Below, piece after piece: positions 36,115-44,396 of a stretch of DNA of 64,000 bases. A program made the position numbers and the translations under genes. Position 1 is the first letter of the stretch. Each line of letters opens with the position of its first letter. The DNA is taken from contig CATOTG010000008.1 of assembly GCA_951813015.1 (NCBI GenBank), positions 372,001 to 436,000 on the forward strand, given 5' to 3'. The notes below the pieces were generated by a model. It was not told the DNA's origin. It saw only the letters and a list, made by a program, of their open reading frames with translations, and searched no databases. Source of the DNA: an uncultured Thermoanaerobaculia bacterium. GTDB taxonomy: Bacteria > Acidobacteriota > Thermoanaerobaculia > Multivoradales > Multivoraceae.

Positions 36115-38070
36115 CTACTGGGGCAGCGCATACGCGATCAGGGAGTGCTCCTGGCCACGGTTGCCGACGGGAACGACGATGAACTGCCGGCCTGCCACGG
36201 TGTAGGTCATCGGGCCGCCGCCCGGGGTGTCGGGCAGTTCGGTGCGCCAGACTTCTTCGCCCGTCCCTTTGTCGAATGCGTAGAGGAAGCCGGTCGAGGG
36301 GCCGCTGGACACGAAGCCGGCGGGCCCTTCCTGGTAGGCACCGGGGACCTGCTCGCTGGTGACGACGAAGACGAGCGTGGCGGTCGCCATCGGCCAGCCG
36401 GGCGTCAGGCCGGCGAGCGGCCAGGCGCCGAGCGGGCCGAGGTCGAGGTCGGCCAGGGCCGGGTGGTCGCGCGGACCGTCTCCGACCGGGGTCTGCCACA
36501 GGATCTCACCCCGGTTCAGATCGATCGCGGTGAGCCGGCTCCAGGGCGGCTTGACCAGCGGCAGACCCTCGGGCCCGGCGGGGAACGTGAACGCGGGCAG
36601 GTAGTCGCGGTCGGAGGGCTGGCGCGCCGTCGGCGGGGTGAGCGCCATCGTGCCGAGACGGGTCTGCGAGGGGACGAACAGGACGCCGCTGTTCGGATCG
36701 ACCGCGGCGCCGCCCCAGTTTGCGCCACCCGCCTGGCCGGGCAACTGGGCCATCACCCTCCGGCCCTCTCCGGCCAGGGTCGGCGGCGTGAACATCGGGC
36801 CGCCCAGGAGCGTCTCGCGGTAGATCGCCTTCGCCTTCGCATTGAGTTCCGGCGTGAAGTCGATCAGGTCGCTCTCGCGTACCCCCTGGCGGTCGAAGGG
36901 CGGCGGCCTGGTGGGGAAGGGCTGCATGCTTGCGGTCCATTCCCCGGGAACCAGGCTCTCGGGGACCTTGCGCTCCTCGATCGGCCACACGGGCTTCCCG
37001 GTATTGCGGTCGAAGACGTAGGTGAACGCCTGCTTGCTGACCTGGGCCACCGCCTCGATCCGCTTTCCGTCGACCTCGATGTCGAGCAGGATCGGCGCGC
37101 ACGGAAAGTCGTAGTCCCACAGTCCGTGACGCACCGCCTGGAAGTGCCACTTCTTCTCGCCCGTCGCCGTGTCGATGGCGACCAGGCTCTCGGCGTAGAG
37201 GTTGTCGCCGTGGCGGTGGCCGCCGTAGTAGTCGCTCGTCGGCGTGCCGGTACCGAAGTAGACCCAGCCCGTCTCGTCGTCGCAGCTCATCCAGGACCAC
37301 ACGTTCGTGTTGCCCGAGTAGCGCCAGGACTCGTCGTGCCAGGTCTCGGCGCCGGGCTCGTTGCCCTGGGGCACGGTGTGGAAGACCCATTTCTTCTCTC
37401 CGGTGCGGATGTCGTAGCCGCGGATGTGGCCGGCCGGCATCTCCTGGGTCAGGGCGAAGTCCATGATCGTCATGCCCATCAGGATGGTGTCGCCGCAGAC
37501 GATGCCGGGCGAGTTCGCGCCGGTCTCGCGCATCTGGTCCGGTCGGCCGATGTCGCCGCGCATGTCGACCATCCCGGCGTCGCCGAACTCGAGGTCGGGT
37601 TTGCCGGTCTTCGCGTCGAGCGAGATGAGCTGATGGGTGCCGGTGACCAGCACGATCCGCTGCATGCCGCGGTGCTCCCAGAACTCGATGCCGCGCTGGG
37701 TGAAGCCGCCGTGTGTCGGGATGCCGCGTTCGTAGGCCAACGGATCCCAGGTCCAGAGCTCTTCGCCGGTCGCGGGGTCGACGGCGCTGACCAGGTTCAT
37801 CGCCGACACGGCGTACAGCGTGTCGTTCACCATGAGCGGCGTCCCCTTCATGTCACCGGCCAGCGTCTTCGTTTCGACGCGGCCGTCCGGCGTGACCCAG
37901 CGCCAGGCGACCTGGAGATCCGACACGTTCGAGGCGTCGACCTGAGCGGCCGGCGAGTACTTCGTGCTGGCGCGGTCGGCGGCGTAGTGGCGCCATTCGA
38001 CCGTCTCCTGCGCCGCCAGCGCGGTAGAGCACGTGAGCGAGGCGATGAGGATGAGGCGGGCTGGCGCCAC
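36115..38070 (-). CDS. PQQ-dependent dehydrogenase (quinoprotein glucose/alcohol dehydrogenase-like)
   Basis: 651 residues from GTG 38070, giving a signal peptide (RLILIASLTCSTALAAQ). An eight-bladed propeller is indicated by repeated W-motifs: EWRHYAADRASTKYSP, DLQVAWRWVTPDG, GTPLMVNDTLYAVS, VSAVDPATGEELWTWDP, YDIRTGEKKWVFHTVPQG, LVAIDTATGEKKWHFQ, and AIDLNRGEILWQTPVGDG. It should oxidise a sugar or alcohol in the periplasm and feed electrons to the respiratory chain; no cytochrome c domain is attached. The start lies 2 nt after the crotonase stop, so the two are probably one operon. Confidence 0.9.
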   Translation of the reverse strand: MAPARLILIASLTCSTALAAQETVEWRHYAADRASTKYSPAAQVDASNVSDLQVAWRWVTPDGRVETKTLAGDMKGTPLMVNDTLYAVSAMNLVSAVDPATGEELWTWDPLAYERGIPTHGGFTQRGIEFWEHRGMQRIVLVTGTHQLISLDAKTGKPDLEFGDAGMVDMRGDIGRPDQMRETGANSPGIVCGDTILMGMTIMDFALTQEMPAGHIRGYDIRTGEKKWVFHTVPQGNEPGAETWHDESWRYSGNTNVWSWMSCDDETGWVYFGTGTPTSDYYGGHRHGDNLYAESLVAIDTATGEKKWHFQAVRHGLWDYDFPCAPILLDIEVDGKRIEAVAQVSKQAFTYVFDRNTGKPVWPIEERKVPESLVPGEWTASMQPFPTRPPPFDRQGVRESDLIDFTPELNAKAKAIYRETLLGGPMFTPPTLAGEGRRVMAQLPGQAGGANWGGAAVDPNSGVLFVPSQTRLGTMALTPPTARQPSDRDYLPAFTFPAGPEGLPLVKPPWSRLTAIDLNRGEILWQTPVGDGPRDHPALADLDLGPLGAWPLAGLTPGWPMATATLVFVVTSEQVPGAYQEGPAGFVSSGPSTGFLYAFDKGTGEEVWRTELPDTPGGGPMTYTVAGRQFIVVPVGNRGQEHSLIAYALPQ

Positions 38071-38072
38071 GA

Positions 38073-38870
38073 TCAGCGTCCCTTGAATTCGGCGGGCCGC
38101 TTCTCGAGGAAGGCAAGGACTCCCTCGCGGGAGTCTTCCGTAGCGCCGGCCTCCGCCTGGAGCCTCGCTTCCAGGTCGAGTTGCTGCTCGTAGACGTTCT
38201 GCCACGTGGCCCAGTAGGCCTTCCGGATCATCGCCAGGGATCGCGGACCGTTGGCCAGGCGTTGGGCCAGCTCGGTGGCCCCCTTGATCAGGGACTCCCG
38301 GTCGTCGTAGAGGCGGTTGATCAGACCCCACTCGAACGCCTTGTCGGCCGGCAGACGTTCCGCGAGCATGGAAAGTTCGACCGCGCGGCCCCAGCCGATC
38401 AGGCGCGGCAGCATGAAGGTGGCGCCGCCGTCGGGCACCAGGCCGATGCGCGCGAACGCCTGCAGGAAGAAGGCCTGCTTCGAGGCGCAGACGAGGTCGC
38501 CGATCAGGGCGAAGCTCATGCCGACGCCCGCCGCGGCCCCGTGCACCGCGGTGACGACCGGCATGTCCAGGTCGCGCAGCGAGAGCAGCAGGGGGTGGTA
38601 GTTGTTGCGCAGGTTCTCGCGGGCCGTCGGGTTCACCGCCCCGTCTTCCTGGCTGCCGCGGCCGGAGAGGTTGGCCCCGGAACAGAAGGCGCGGCCCGCT
38701 CCGGCAATCAGGAGGGCGCGCACGCCGCTCTCCGGGTCGCGGATGCGCAGCACCGCGTCGCCCAGTTCGGCGACCATCGTGGCGTCCGTGGCGTTCAGCA
38801 CCTCCGGGTGGTTCAGCGTGATCGTGGCGAGACTGCCGTCCTGTTCGAGCAGGATTCGTTCGTAGTTCAT
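38073..38870 (-). CDS. Enoyl-CoA hydratase/isomerase (crotonase) family protein
   Basis: 265 residues from ATG 38870, with AGGAAA 6 nt upstream. Crotonase motifs: LATITLNHPEVLNATDATM, the oxyanion-hole loop AGAGRAFCSGANLSG, VVTAVHGAAAGVGMSFALIG (second oxyanion residue), and VPDGGATFMLPRLIG. The catalytic Glu of one classical position is replaced by Gly-Val-Gly-Met in the helix, while Asp in VPDGG resembles the isomerase type, so hydratase or isomerase are both possible. It precedes the PQQ dehydrogenase gene by 2 nt, an unusual pairing. Confidence 0.88.
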   Translation of the reverse strand: MNYERILLEQDGSLATITLNHPEVLNATDATMVAELGDAVLRIRDPESGVRALLIAGAGRAFCSGANLSGRGSQEDGAVNPTARENLRNNYHPLLLSLRDLDMPVVTAVHGAAAGVGMSFALIGDLVCASKQAFFLQAFARIGLVPDGGATFMLPRLIGWGRAVELSMLAERLPADKAFEWGLINRLYDDRESLIKGATELAQRLANGPRSLAMIRKAYWATWQNVYEQQLDLEARLQAEAGATEDSREGVLAFLEKRPAEFKGR

Positions 38871-38987
38871 CGCTTGTTTCCTGCGAGTTGGCGTTGTGGC
38901 GACGTGGCGGAGCGGGTTCGGCGGTGCAGGTTCCCCGTGAGCCCCCGGGCCGGGGCCGGACATGAAGCCTGCGACAGGTTGGCCGCG

Positions 38988-39407
38988 CTACTCCGGGTAC
39001 CTCTCGCTCATTGTCTCGAGCGAGTTCTCAATCAGCTCTTCGAGCACGCCCATGTCTACGTCGGCGAGCTTGTTGATGTAGAGGCAGGACTTGCCGGTCC
39101 GGTGCTTGCCGAGTCGGGAGAGGAGTTCGTCGCAGCTCGCGAACCCGGGCATCACGTAGACCGTCAGGCTCTGCTTGCGGGGCGAGAAGCCGATGCGCGG
39201 CCATTCTCCGGTGCGGCCGCTCGCGTAGCGGTACCGGTAGCTGCCAAAGCCGACGATCGCGGCGCCCCACATGCGGGGCGCCTCGCCGGTGATCCGCTTC
39301 ATCAGTTCAAGGACCGTGAAGCTGTCCTCGCGCCGCCGATCGTTGACGACGGCGCCGAGGAACGCCTCGACGCTGGCGTCGTTCTGCTTCGTCTTCAGCT
39401 CGCTCAC
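38988..39407 (-). CDS. DUF1801 domain protein
   Basis: 139 residues from GTG 39407 (GAGG about 9 nt upstream). DUF1801 (YdhG-like) is a small domain related to the frataxin/iron-chaperone-like fold. Typical stretches are DSFTVLELMKRITGEAPRMW, IVGFGSYRYRYASG, WPRIGFSPRKQSLTVYVMPG, LLSRLGKHRTGKSCLYINKL and DVDMGVLEELI. Cytoplasmic; function unknown. MITE copy 3 sits 105 bp upstream of its start, in the divergent region it shares with trkA. Confidence 0.88.
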   Translation of the reverse strand: MSELKTKQNDASVEAFLGAVVNDRRREDSFTVLELMKRITGEAPRMWGAAIVGFGSYRYRYASGRTGEWPRIGFSPRKQSLTVYVMPGFASCDELLSRLGKHRTGKSCLYINKLADVDMGVLEELIENSLETMSERYPE

Positions 39408-39511
39408 AGGCGATCCTCGGTGATGGCCGCTCGCCTCCCTGCGAAAGGCAGTGGTTCGGTAGACCGTAGCAGACCGTGACCCGCCGCCCGAGCCCCCCAC
39501 GGAACCTCCGG

Positions 39512-39663
39512 CAGGACCGTTTCAAGGTCCGACGCTTCGCGCCGCGTGCGGGCCAAGGCGCCCGCGTTCCTGAGAGCAGAGAGTCGTGCCAGCACCGATC
39601 TTCCCACCCAGGAGTGGCTTCCGCACCTCGGACTTCGGAGCTCCCGACTCTGGAACAGCCCTG
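39512..39663 (-). mobile_element. MITE-like element, copy 3 (subtype A), 152 bp
   Basis: Inverted relative to copy 1: it begins CAGGACCGTTTCAAGGTCCG and ends GGAACAGCCCTG. Direct repeats GGAACCTCCGG flank it at 39501-39511 and 39665-39675 (12 bp if the preceding C is counted). It is about 90% identical by eye to copy 1. It lies in the divergent promoter region between the DUF1801 and trkA genes, 50 bp from the trkA -10 hexamer, so it could affect expression of either. Confidence 0.82.
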
Positions 39664-39714
39664 CGGAACCTCCGGTCAAGTCATCCGGGCGCTCAGTGAC
39701 TCGTGCACGTGGCT

Positions 39715-39720
39715 TATGCT
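39715..39720 (+). promoter_or_regulatory. Putative -10 hexamer for trkA (leaderless)
   Basis: TATGCT, 9 nt before GTG 39730; no ribosome binding site is visible. Confidence 0.4.
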
Positions 39721-39729
39721 TGACTGGTC

Positions 39730-41100
39730 GTGAGCGGGAAGGGCCACTACTGCGTGATGGGCATCGGCGACATGGGCTTCCACATCGCCGAGGCGTTCGG
39801 GCGCGAAGGCCGGAGCCTTACCCTGATCGACACGGATCCGGACAAGGGGCGCCGCATCGAGGAGGAGCTGGACGCCGCCTTCGTCGTCGGCAACGGCGCC
39901 CACCAGGCGGTGCTCGAGCGGGCGCGCGTCGATGCCGCGGACCTGTTCATCGCCGCCTCTTCCTCGGAGGAGGCGAACCTGGTCGCGTCGGTGATCGCCC
40001 GCAACCTGGGCGCGAAGCGGTGCGTGGTGCGGCTCGACACTTCCGAGGATCTGACCGTTTACCGCCGCTCCTATGAGCGGTTGTTCGGCGCCGACCTGCT
40101 GCTGTCGCCCCAGAGTCTGGCGACCAACGCGATCCTGAACGTCGTACTCGGCCACCACACCTACGAAGTCGACTACCTGGCCAAGGGCCGCTTCGAACTG
40201 AGGACGATCCAGGTGCAGGCGAACAGCACGGTCGCCCGCCTGCCGCTCAGGGAAGTGCCGCTGCCCGAGGGCGCACGAGTCGTCGGCTACTTCGACGCGG
40301 AGCACGAGTTGTCGATCCCGGGGCCGGACCTGCAGGCGATGCCGGGTGGGCTGGCCATGGTCCTGTGCCGGACGCAGTCGACCCACGATGTGGAGGAGTT
40401 GTTCGCATCGCGGGTCGAGCATCCGCACACCGTTGCCGTTGCCGGCGGCAGTTCGGCCGCGGTCGCGGTGGTCAAGGCGCTGCGCAACGAGGTCAAGCGC
40501 TTGCGGTGGATCGAGCGCGACCGGCGCCGGGCGGAGTTCCTGGCCCAGTCGTTCCCCGACGTCGAGGTCCTGCACGGCGACCCGATTGACGCGGCGACGA
40601 TGGAGAGCGAAGGTCTCGGCCGGGCCGACGTGCTGATCGCGGCCACCAGCCACGACGACAGCAACGTGGTCGCGGGGCTGATCGCCCAGGAACTGGGCGT
40701 GCCCCAGGTCGTCGCGCTGATCCACCACACGACGAGCAGGCTCTGGCAGCGGGTCGGCGAGGTCGAACTCGTGTCGCCGCACTCCCTGGCGATCGACCAC
40801 GTCCGGAACTTCGTCGCCAACGGCTACAAGGCGAACCTCGTCAACCTGGCCGACGGCGCGCTTCAGGTCGTCCAGCGCGTGATTCACGAAGCCAGCCCGG
40901 CGGCCGGCGCCACGCTCGCCGACCTCCAGGCGCCCAGGGGCCTGATCGTTGGCGCGGTGGTGCGGGGCGACCGCGTGTTCATGCCGGAACGCAGCAACAT
41001 GTTGCGCGCCGAGGACCAGGTCATCCTCTTCGTCCACCGCTCGCAGACCCAGATGGCCAGGCTCCTGTTCCCGGGCAGCGAGAGCGAGGTCGCCAGCTAG
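39730..41100 (+). CDS. trkA: Trk-type potassium uptake regulator TrkA
   Basis: 456 residues in the TrkA order: RCK_N (GHYCVMGIGDMGFHIAEAFG, LIDTDPDKGRR), RCK_C, then a second RCK_N (HTVAVAGGSSAAVAVVKALR) and RCK_C (GLIVGAVVRGDRVFMPERSN). It binds NAD(H)/ATP and gates the TrkH/TrkG potassium channel from the cytoplasmic side. The first glycine loop reads GIGDMG, close to the NAD-binding GxGxxG. No trkH is in the window. Confidence 0.92.
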   Translation: MSGKGHYCVMGIGDMGFHIAEAFGREGRSLTLIDTDPDKGRRIEEELDAAFVVGNGAHQAVLERARVDAADLFIAASSSEEANLVASVIARNLGAKRCVVRLDTSEDLTVYRRSYERLFGADLLLSPQSLATNAILNVVLGHHTYEVDYLAKGRFELRTIQVQANSTVARLPLREVPLPEGARVVGYFDAEHELSIPGPDLQAMPGGLAMVLCRTQSTHDVEELFASRVEHPHTVAVAGGSSAAVAVVKALRNEVKRLRWIERDRRRAEFLAQSFPDVEVLHGDPIDAATMESEGLGRADVLIAATSHDDSNVVAGLIAQELGVPQVVALIHHTTSRLWQRVGEVELVSPHSLAIDHVRNFVANGYKANLVNLADGALQVVQRVIHEASPAAGATLADLQAPRGLIVGAVVRGDRVFMPERSNMLRAEDQVILFVHRSQTQMARLLFPGSESEVAS

Positions 41101-41212
41101 GGCACGGTCGGAGGGATCACCCGTCCGCTTCTGCGGCCGGAGGGGACGCGTCCCATCGGCCGCTCGCGCTCTTCTGGGTTGATGTGAGGTGGGCGCTCGG
41201 TACGGAACCGCT

Positions 41213-42442
41213 TTAGTTCGAGCCGGTCGGGATGTCGCTGAAGGGCCGGTCGCGGTCGACGCGGATCTCGCCGGGCAGGGTCAGGACCCGCTCGGCGATG
41301 ATGTTGCGCAGGATCTCGTCCGTTCCGGCGGCGATTCGCATGCCGGGCGCCGCCAGGTAGGCGTAGTGGAACATGCCGCCCGAGGGGGCATCGTCGCGGC
41401 CGCTGACGGAACCGGCGACATCGAGCAGGTCGGCCGCGAACGAGGCGATGTCCTGCCGGGCGGTGGCGGTGATCACCTTGCAGATCGAGTTCTCGGGACC
41501 CGGCTGCTTGCCCTGGGAGATCGCGGTCAGGGTGCGCAGGAAGGTCAACTCGACGCCGCGGCACTGGACGTACCAGTCGGCGATCCGGTCGCGCACGGCA
41601 CTCTGGGCCGCCGCGGGTTCGCCGTCGATCTCGAGTTCGGAGGCGATGCGCAGGGCGTCGCTCCAGTCGGGCGTCATCTGGTAGCGGCCGTGCCGTTCGT
41701 TCATCAGCGTCGTGATCGCCACCTGCCAGCCGTCGCCGACATTGCCGAGGCGGTTGTGGTCGGGGACCCGGACGTTCTGCAGGAAGACCTCGTTGAACTC
41801 CGCGGTACCGGGGATCTGCCGGATCGGCCGGGGCTCGATGCCGCCCGACTTCATGTCGACGACGAAGAACGTAAGTCCCTTGTGCTTGGGCACGGTGGGG
41901 TCGTGGCGGGTGACCAGGATGCCCCAGTCGGCGAAGTGGGCGCCCGAGTTCCAGACCTTCTGGCCGTTGACGATCCACTCGTCGCCGTCCCGCTCGGCGC
42001 GGGTGCGAAGGCCGGCGAGGTCGGAACCCGCTCCGGGCTCGGAGAAGAGCTGGCACCAGACTTCCTCGCCGCTCGCCAGCTTCGGCAGGTAGCGGCGCTT
42101 CTGCTCCTCGGTGCCGTGGGCCATGATCGCCGGCGCGCAGGTGCCGTGGCCGATGTTGAGGTAGCCATCGGGAACGTCGAACCTCGCCTGCTCCTGGTCC
42201 CAGATCACGCCCTCCATGAAGGTCGCGCCGCGGCCGCCGTGTTCCTTCGGCCACGTGATGCAGGCCCAGCCGTCGTCGTACTTCTTCTGTTGCCACCCCT
42301 TGGCAGCGGCGAGCCCCTCGTCTTCGCAGAGCCCGGCGTAGCGGGACGTATCGCCAGGCGCCAGGGGTTCGGCGTTGGCTGCGAGCCAGGCGCGCGCCTC
42401 GGCTCGGAAGGCGGCTTCCTGCGGTGAGTCCTGAAAGTCCAT
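41213..42442 (-). CDS. Acyl-CoA dehydrogenase
   Basis: 409 residues. The flavoenzyme introduces a trans-2 double bond into an acyl-CoA. Domain order is normal: N-terminal helices (AAFRAEARAWLAANAEPLAP, WPKEHGGRGATFMEGVIWDQ), the beta domain (QLFSEPGAGSDLAGLRTRAE, WIVNGQKVWNSGAHFADWGI), and the C-terminal helices ending in AGTDEILRNIIAERVLTLPG. Start ATG 42442 fits the family. It belongs to the FadE17/FadE34-like group by feel, used for bulky or branched substrates. It is followed at distance by a CaiB gene on the same strand upstream. Confidence 0.92.
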   Translation of the reverse strand: MDFQDSPQEAAFRAEARAWLAANAEPLAPGDTSRYAGLCEDEGLAAAKGWQQKKYDDGWACITWPKEHGGRGATFMEGVIWDQEQARFDVPDGYLNIGHGTCAPAIMAHGTEEQKRRYLPKLASGEEVWCQLFSEPGAGSDLAGLRTRAERDGDEWIVNGQKVWNSGAHFADWGILVTRHDPTVPKHKGLTFFVVDMKSGGIEPRPIRQIPGTAEFNEVFLQNVRVPDHNRLGNVGDGWQVAITTLMNERHGRYQMTPDWSDALRIASELEIDGEPAAAQSAVRDRIADWYVQCRGVELTFLRTLTAISQGKQPGPENSICKVITATARQDIASFAADLLDVAGSVSGRDDAPSGGMFHYAYLAAPGMRIAAGTDEILRNIIAERVLTLPGEIRVDRDRPFSDIPTGSN

Positions 42443-42534
42443 GGAGCGTCTCCTGGGCAGCGGTGCGGTTGGTTCCGGGGAAGTGTGATTGTAGTCGTGT
42501 TTCGCGAGGGCTGCGCAGGGGCTGGCGGGGTGGT

Positions 42535-43803
42535 TCAGAGGCGCCCCGAGACAATCCCGCGGTTGGCGAGATTGGCGATCTCCGCGGCGTCGAGTCCGAG
42601 TTCCCGCAGCAGGTCGCCGGTGTGCTCGCCGAGTTCGGGGGCCGGTTGGGGCTTCACCTTGTCTTCGCCCTCGATGAGCACGGGGCTGTCCACCGTTCGC
42701 AGGCGTCCGTACTTCGGGTGGTCCAGGTCGCGGAACATGCCGATGGCCTCCAACTGCTCGTCGGCGACGATGTCGTCCAGGTTCGAGACCAGGCTGTAGG
42801 CGATCTCGTGGCGCGTGAACCGCTCGCTCCACTCGGCGAAGTCCCGCTTGGCGAAGTCGGCGTCGAGCAGGGCGACGAACTCGGGCATGTTCTCGATCCG
42901 CTCGGGGGTGGCGCAGAAACGCTCGTCAGCGATCAGGTCGGCGCGGTCGAGGGCGAGGCAGAAAGGTTCCCATTCCCGGTCCTGCTCGACGATGCTCAGC
43001 TTGATCAGGCGGTCGTCCCGGGTGCGGTAGTAGAGCTGGCCGAAGTTCATCGTGTGTTCGCGCGGGCGTTTTTCATGGAACTCCGCCCCGACCAGCTTGG
43101 CCTGGATGGCGCAGGCGTTGGCCCAGACCCCGGCCGCGAGCAGCGAGGTGGTGACGTACGAACCGGCGCCGGTGCGTTCCCGCTTCAGCAGGCCGGCGAG
43201 CACGGCCGAGAAGAGCGTGACGCCGGTCGGGTGGTCGCCCGTGCCGCAGCCGAGCGGTCCGAGATGGCCGTCGACCGGCGTGAAGGTCGCGACGAGACCG
43301 GAGCGGGTCCAGTAGCAGACCTGGTCGTAGCCGGGTTTTTCGGCCTCGGGTCCAGTGTGCCCGTAGCCGGTGCCGTGGGCGAAGATGAGCCGCGGGTTGA
43401 CCTCGCGCAGCCGGTCCCAGGTCATGCCCAGATCCTCGAGCACGGAGTTGTGGCAGTTGGTCAGGAACACGTCCGCCGTCTCGATCAGGCGGTGGGCCAC
43501 GGACTGGCCGCTCTCCTGCTTGAGGTCGATCACGACGCTCTTCTTGTTCCGGCCGTCGAGCAGGAAACAGTAGGGGATCTCCGAGTCCGGCATGCCGGGA
43601 AGATCCTGGAAGTAGCGGTAGAGATCGCCTCTCCCCGGCGCCTCGATCTTGATCACTTCGGCCCCGAAGTCGGAGAGCATGGCGCAGGCCGAGGGCGCCA
43701 TGACGATCGTGGCGAGCTCCACCACGCGGACGCCTTCGAGCAGCGCGCCTTCCGGGGACGGTCGGCGCGCATCCGGCGGCGCGGCGGGCGGGTTCGGCGT
43801 CAC
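42535..43803 (-). CDS. CaiB/BaiF family CoA-transferase (class III)
   Basis: 422 residues from GTG 43803. Class III CoA-transferases move CoA between carboxylic acids. Signatures: GVRVVELATIVMAPSACAML, GAEVIKIEAPGRGDLYR, DLKQESGQSVAHRLIETADV, and PRLIFAHGTGYGHTGPEAEK. The catalytic Asp region corresponds to GYDQVCYWTRSGL. It starts upstream of, and runs toward, the acyl-CoA dehydrogenase at 41213-42442, suggesting activation of an acid followed by dehydrogenation. Divergent from the operon starting at 44048. Confidence 0.92.
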   Translation of the reverse strand: MTPNPPAAPPDARRPSPEGALLEGVRVVELATIVMAPSACAMLSDFGAEVIKIEAPGRGDLYRYFQDLPGMPDSEIPYCFLLDGRNKKSVVIDLKQESGQSVAHRLIETADVFLTNCHNSVLEDLGMTWDRLREVNPRLIFAHGTGYGHTGPEAEKPGYDQVCYWTRSGLVATFTPVDGHLGPLGCGTGDHPTGVTLFSAVLAGLLKRERTGAGSYVTTSLLAAGVWANACAIQAKLVGAEFHEKRPREHTMNFGQLYYRTRDDRLIKLSIVEQDREWEPFCLALDRADLIADERFCATPERIENMPEFVALLDADFAKRDFAEWSERFTRHEIAYSLVSNLDDIVADEQLEAIGMFRDLDHPKYGRLRTVDSPVLIEGEDKVKPQPAPELGEHTGDLLRELGLDAAEIANLANRGIVSGRL

Positions 43804-44014
43804 GTCGGCTTCCCGCCGCGCGCAGATTGGCGATGTCTGTTCAGAGCGGCGGGGATTCTGACACAGCAGCGTCCGTCGGGTTCGTCGGGCCGGGCAGCGA
43901 GGCTCCGTGTGGTCCTTCGCCCGATGCAGGACCTGCCGCGGCAGCGCAGCCCCCTGTGTGTGTCCGGGCGTGTGTCCGCCCCGGGCATTGCCGGCGACGC
44001 ATCGGAGTGCGGGA

Positions 44015-44051
44015 TACGATTCCGCGGATGCTCGGGCAAGAGGCAGCATGA
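44015..44051 (+). promoter_or_regulatory. Leaderless 7-codon leader ORF before the DUF7508-like gene
   Basis: TACGAT (44015-44020) lies 7 nt before ATG 44028, which opens a tiny ORF, MLGQEAA, ending in a TGA that overlaps the next start (ATGA, 44048-44051). The tiny ORF also contains the AAGAGG ribosome binding site of the next gene. This suggests a leaderless message whose first ORF couples translation into the operon. Confidence 0.4.
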
Positions 44052-44392
44052 CCGGGGTCCGGCTCGGCAAGCCGTGGCGGGACCTTGACGATGCCGCGGT
44101 CGCCGCGCTGCCCGGCCAGCTGGGCGTGTTCCAGATCGGTGACGCGGAGGGCGTCGTCCTCGAACTGGGGTTCGCGGGAGGGCGTTCCCGTTTCGGTCTG
44201 CGAAGCGCGATCGCCGAAACGGCCGCGAAACACGAACGGGCGGCCAGGTTCCGCTACGAGGTGACGATGCAGTACTGGAGCCGCTTCGAGGAACTGCTGG
44301 CCGTCCACCTTGCCGATCACGGCGAGCTGCCGGTTGGGAACGCGGACCGGGGAGACCGGCGGATCGGCCGGATCGCCGCGCCGGGGAGGTGA
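44048..44392 (+). CDS. Small DUF7508-like protein
   Basis: 114 residues from ATG 44048 with AAGAGG upstream. The stretches GVFQIGDAEGVVLELGFAGG, RSRFGLRSAIAE and FRYEVTMQYWSRFEELLAVH resemble a small domain, DUF7508 in my recollection, with a GIY-YIG-like look but no nuclease residues that I can assign. It starts the operon with acyl-CoA dehydrogenase, CaiB and an enolase-superfamily enzyme (4-nt gap to the next gene). Confidence 0.6.
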   Translation: MTGVRLGKPWRDLDDAAVAALPGQLGVFQIGDAEGVVLELGFAGGRSRFGLRSAIAETAAKHERAARFRYEVTMQYWSRFEELLAVHLADHGELPVGNADRGDRRIGRIAAPGR

Positions 44393-44396
44393 GGCT

